A DNA stretch of 64,000 bases from Panorpa germanica. Its lineage: Eukaryota; Arthropoda; Insecta; Mecoptera; Panorpidae. A model generated the notes under the pieces. It saw nothing but the letters and a program-made list of their open reading frames with translations. It was not told the origin of the DNA and made no database searches. The position numbers and the translations under genes are program-made. The DNA lies in NCBI GenBank assembly GCA_963678705.1, contig OY783217.1, positions 744,001-808,000 of the forward strand, in the 5' to 3' direction. Each line of letters opens with the position of its first letter. Within the stretch, counting starts at the first letter, position 1. Positions 61,940-64,000 of the stretch are shown in pieces.

Positions 61940-64000
61940 CACATAATCTTGTTGCAATTATTAATGATCCATTTAGCAAAATAATAAATTGAATAACTTA
62001 TTATTTTATTTAGTGCAGCATACTACACATGGCTTCATTATGCAGTATGCAGTTTCTGCATTATTATACACACTAATTGAATTTGTGAAGCCATAACATA
62101 AATAATAGTTTTAATTAACATTTATGAGTATATTCCAATAGTTCAATATTTTAAAAATGTAAACGAATAAATAATTTCATAGATATACGAATATTTATTG
62201 ATATGGTGAACATGTTACATATGTAATTCATAATTATAGCTATAAATATATTTTATGGCGGAGTGATCGCTATGTTCGGTGTGTAACACTTTTTACCAAT
62301 ACATTTTTATTATCAATATAGAAACAAGATATAATACATCATCAATAAAGTAATCATCATACGAATGGTTAACAAAAAAGAATAAACGGTCTAACAAACA
62401 ATTCAAAGAAGCATTTATTTAAACGACGTTATTACAAGTTGGATTAAATTAGTTCTAAAGATGGGGACGATCCTCATATTTAGTTTCATCGTCAATGTGC
62501 GAGTAACATCTCAACACGACAAGGTAAAATGTTTTTCGAATAGAGCAATACAGTGCGCGTATTTCCCTTAAGACGGAGAAGTCAGCATTATAATGGCCAT
62601 AGTATGGTACCTTACTACATAGAGGGTTGATGTCTTAACAGGGGTTACAAGAGAAAAGTAACATGTCTCCGCGGAATCATTATGTGGCCCAGGCTTTGGC
62701 CCCGCGTTTTACCTTCTCTCTGGGAAAACGAATTTTCTACCACAGTTTCTACCCTACACCATTAATGTAATGTTAGTATAGGAATAACTCAAGGTCAAAG
62801 AGTCTTGTAAAACCGTTGTCTGCACGTATATTGCAAGTTTTAAACAAAGTTTTAGGCTATTTGTTACGTTAATAGTTGTGATATTCAATAAACGAACCCA
62901 TTGCAAATAAAACCGTACGAAAAGAAAAGGCATTACAACTTAATTCGGGAAACCTTGGGTTGTACCCTACCTGCGGAATATGGAATTAGGGTACCTGTTT
63001 TTACTTTAACAACATTTTCAAATTTAAATTCATAACCGTAAAATTTAATTTTATACGTTGAAAATTAAACGTCACAAGTTAGGAATTAATAATGAGGTAG
63101 CCCTAATAATAAGGGAAGCCAAATTCATTCTACAATTTTATTTTATGAGGAATCTAATCCTTTTCCTTACGTGCTCAGACGCTCCGCCCGAATGATGACA
63201 TGCAGACGACGTTCACATAATACATTTTTATAGAAATGATTAAAAAAGCAAATACACATGAAAAAAGATGTTTCAAAAACAGATGCACTCGTAAAAATGA
63301 AACACAATGTTTCGTACGTTTCTTACTCCAGCTGCACAAAGAGATGAGAAGTTATTATTACTTTAACGATATGCTATAAGAAATAAAAAAAATATTTTCA
63401 TATATTTAAGAAAAATATATATGTTAAAGAATCTCTTTTTCTATTTTTCTTTTATATTGAAAACCTAAGTGTCACGGGACCACAACAATTCATAAATCAT
63501 CATAAAAAACCAGATCATAAATGGCGACCTGCTGAAAACATGCATTATGGTCGACGTCACCATTGACTGATCGAGGGTAAGCAACCAAAAACCATTCATT
63601 ACATTATGGGCTTCGGGCCATCCTTGTAACCTCTCTTTCTCACCACCCACCCCATCCCTTCTTATGTTGGCATACTGAATAACTTGAAAATATCACATAT
63701 ATGCATGAGATGGTTATAGGGATCTACCACTATGGCAATGGAACATCAATACATTATTATGTATGTATGTATGTATGTGTACAAACAGGGTAGGTACATA
63801 AAAATAAACTGTGGATACGCATTTAAATGTCAAAGCTTCTCAAAATTTAAGAAACTAATTTATATTTACTCGTACTTGGTTTCGTTCAACATATTAGGTG
63901 GTACTATTTTTCAAGGTCCAATGGAAATACACTTATGAAGCGTCTAGATGAAAAGGGATGTAAGTGACAAAAGTAAAATTTTTCAGAAAACGAGTGCAAA
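61938..64000. other. Right flank of the LINE, no recognised gene
   Basis: AT-rich sequence with one (ATGT)n run; two short ORFs at 63465-63650 and 63732-63938 show no domain. Confidence 0.55.
63760..63779. repeat. (ATGT)n microsatellite
   Basis: About five ATGT units. Confidence 0.8.

Larger units (their letters stand above)
27393..64000 (-). other. Presumed large upstream intron or 5' region of the Fur2-like gene
   Basis: No exon encoding the signal peptide or the proximal prodomain was found on the minus strand between 27393 and the right edge. The convertase reading frame must continue upstream, since the exon at 27189-27392 opens with an acceptor. The simplest inference is therefore an intron longer than 36.6 kb. 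Short untranslated exons or small coding exons below the length I can recognise could be hidden here. The intact LINE, the Helitron and several MITEs lie inside it. Confidence 0.5.

Noticed and set aside
1..64000. CRISPR arrays, operons, ribosome binding sites and prokaryotic terminators
   Set aside because: None seen; spliced exons, Helitron, LINEs and MITEs show this is an animal nuclear genome.

Overview
This window is AT-rich (roughly two thirds A+T) eukaryotic genomic DNA, almost certainly from an insect. Nearly all of it is intronic or intergenic. Only two short exons of one host gene are recognisable, both on the minus strand: 27189-27392 and 3460-3594. Joined across phase-0 splice sites, they encode the propeptide-processing region and the start of the catalytic domain of a furin-type proprotein convertase, most like insect Furin-2 (Fur2). 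The intron between them is about 23.6 kb. The later exons must lie beyond the left edge. The 5' exons (signal peptide, prodomain) were not found and probably lie beyond the right edge, so the window appears to sit inside one very large gene. The insect order could not be determined.

The rest is dominated by mobile elements. The centrepiece is an apparently full-length non-LTR retrotransposon of the I/Jockey group at about 56133-61876 (+). It has an initiator plus DPE-like internal promoter, an intact ORF1 (475 aa, three CCHC knuckles) and an intact ORF2 (1242 aa, AP endonuclease, YADD reverse transcriptase, RNase H). It is bounded on both sides by (TA)n tracts, so it sits in a TA microsatellite.

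A second LINE family is represented by four 5'-truncated fragments at 1137-1531 (-), 12303-12924 (+), 14259-14920 (-) and 22858-23480 (-). Two of these have clear target-site duplications. A third, I-type LINE is a decayed RNase H/C-terminal remnant at 20790-21340 (-). A short RT-like remnant lies at 36091-36198 (+).

DNA transposon derivatives include a 387-bp non-autonomous Helitron with canonical A|TC...CTAG|T ends (30159-30545, -), a 534-bp long-TIR element with near-perfect 8-bp duplication (42738-43271), a MITE family with TIR TCATTCCCACTCACTG (2909-3419, 46585-47112, 9081-9258), a 182-bp MITE (38760-38941) and a small hAT-like MITE (8731-8844). There are also tRNA-derived SINE-like promoters, a 38-bp near-perfect palindrome, several microsatellites, and a strongly over-represented octamer TACTCGTA/TACGAGTA.

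No prokaryotic features, CRISPR arrays, rRNA or convincing tRNA genes were seen. Coordinates of elements were read by eye and may be off by a few bases.
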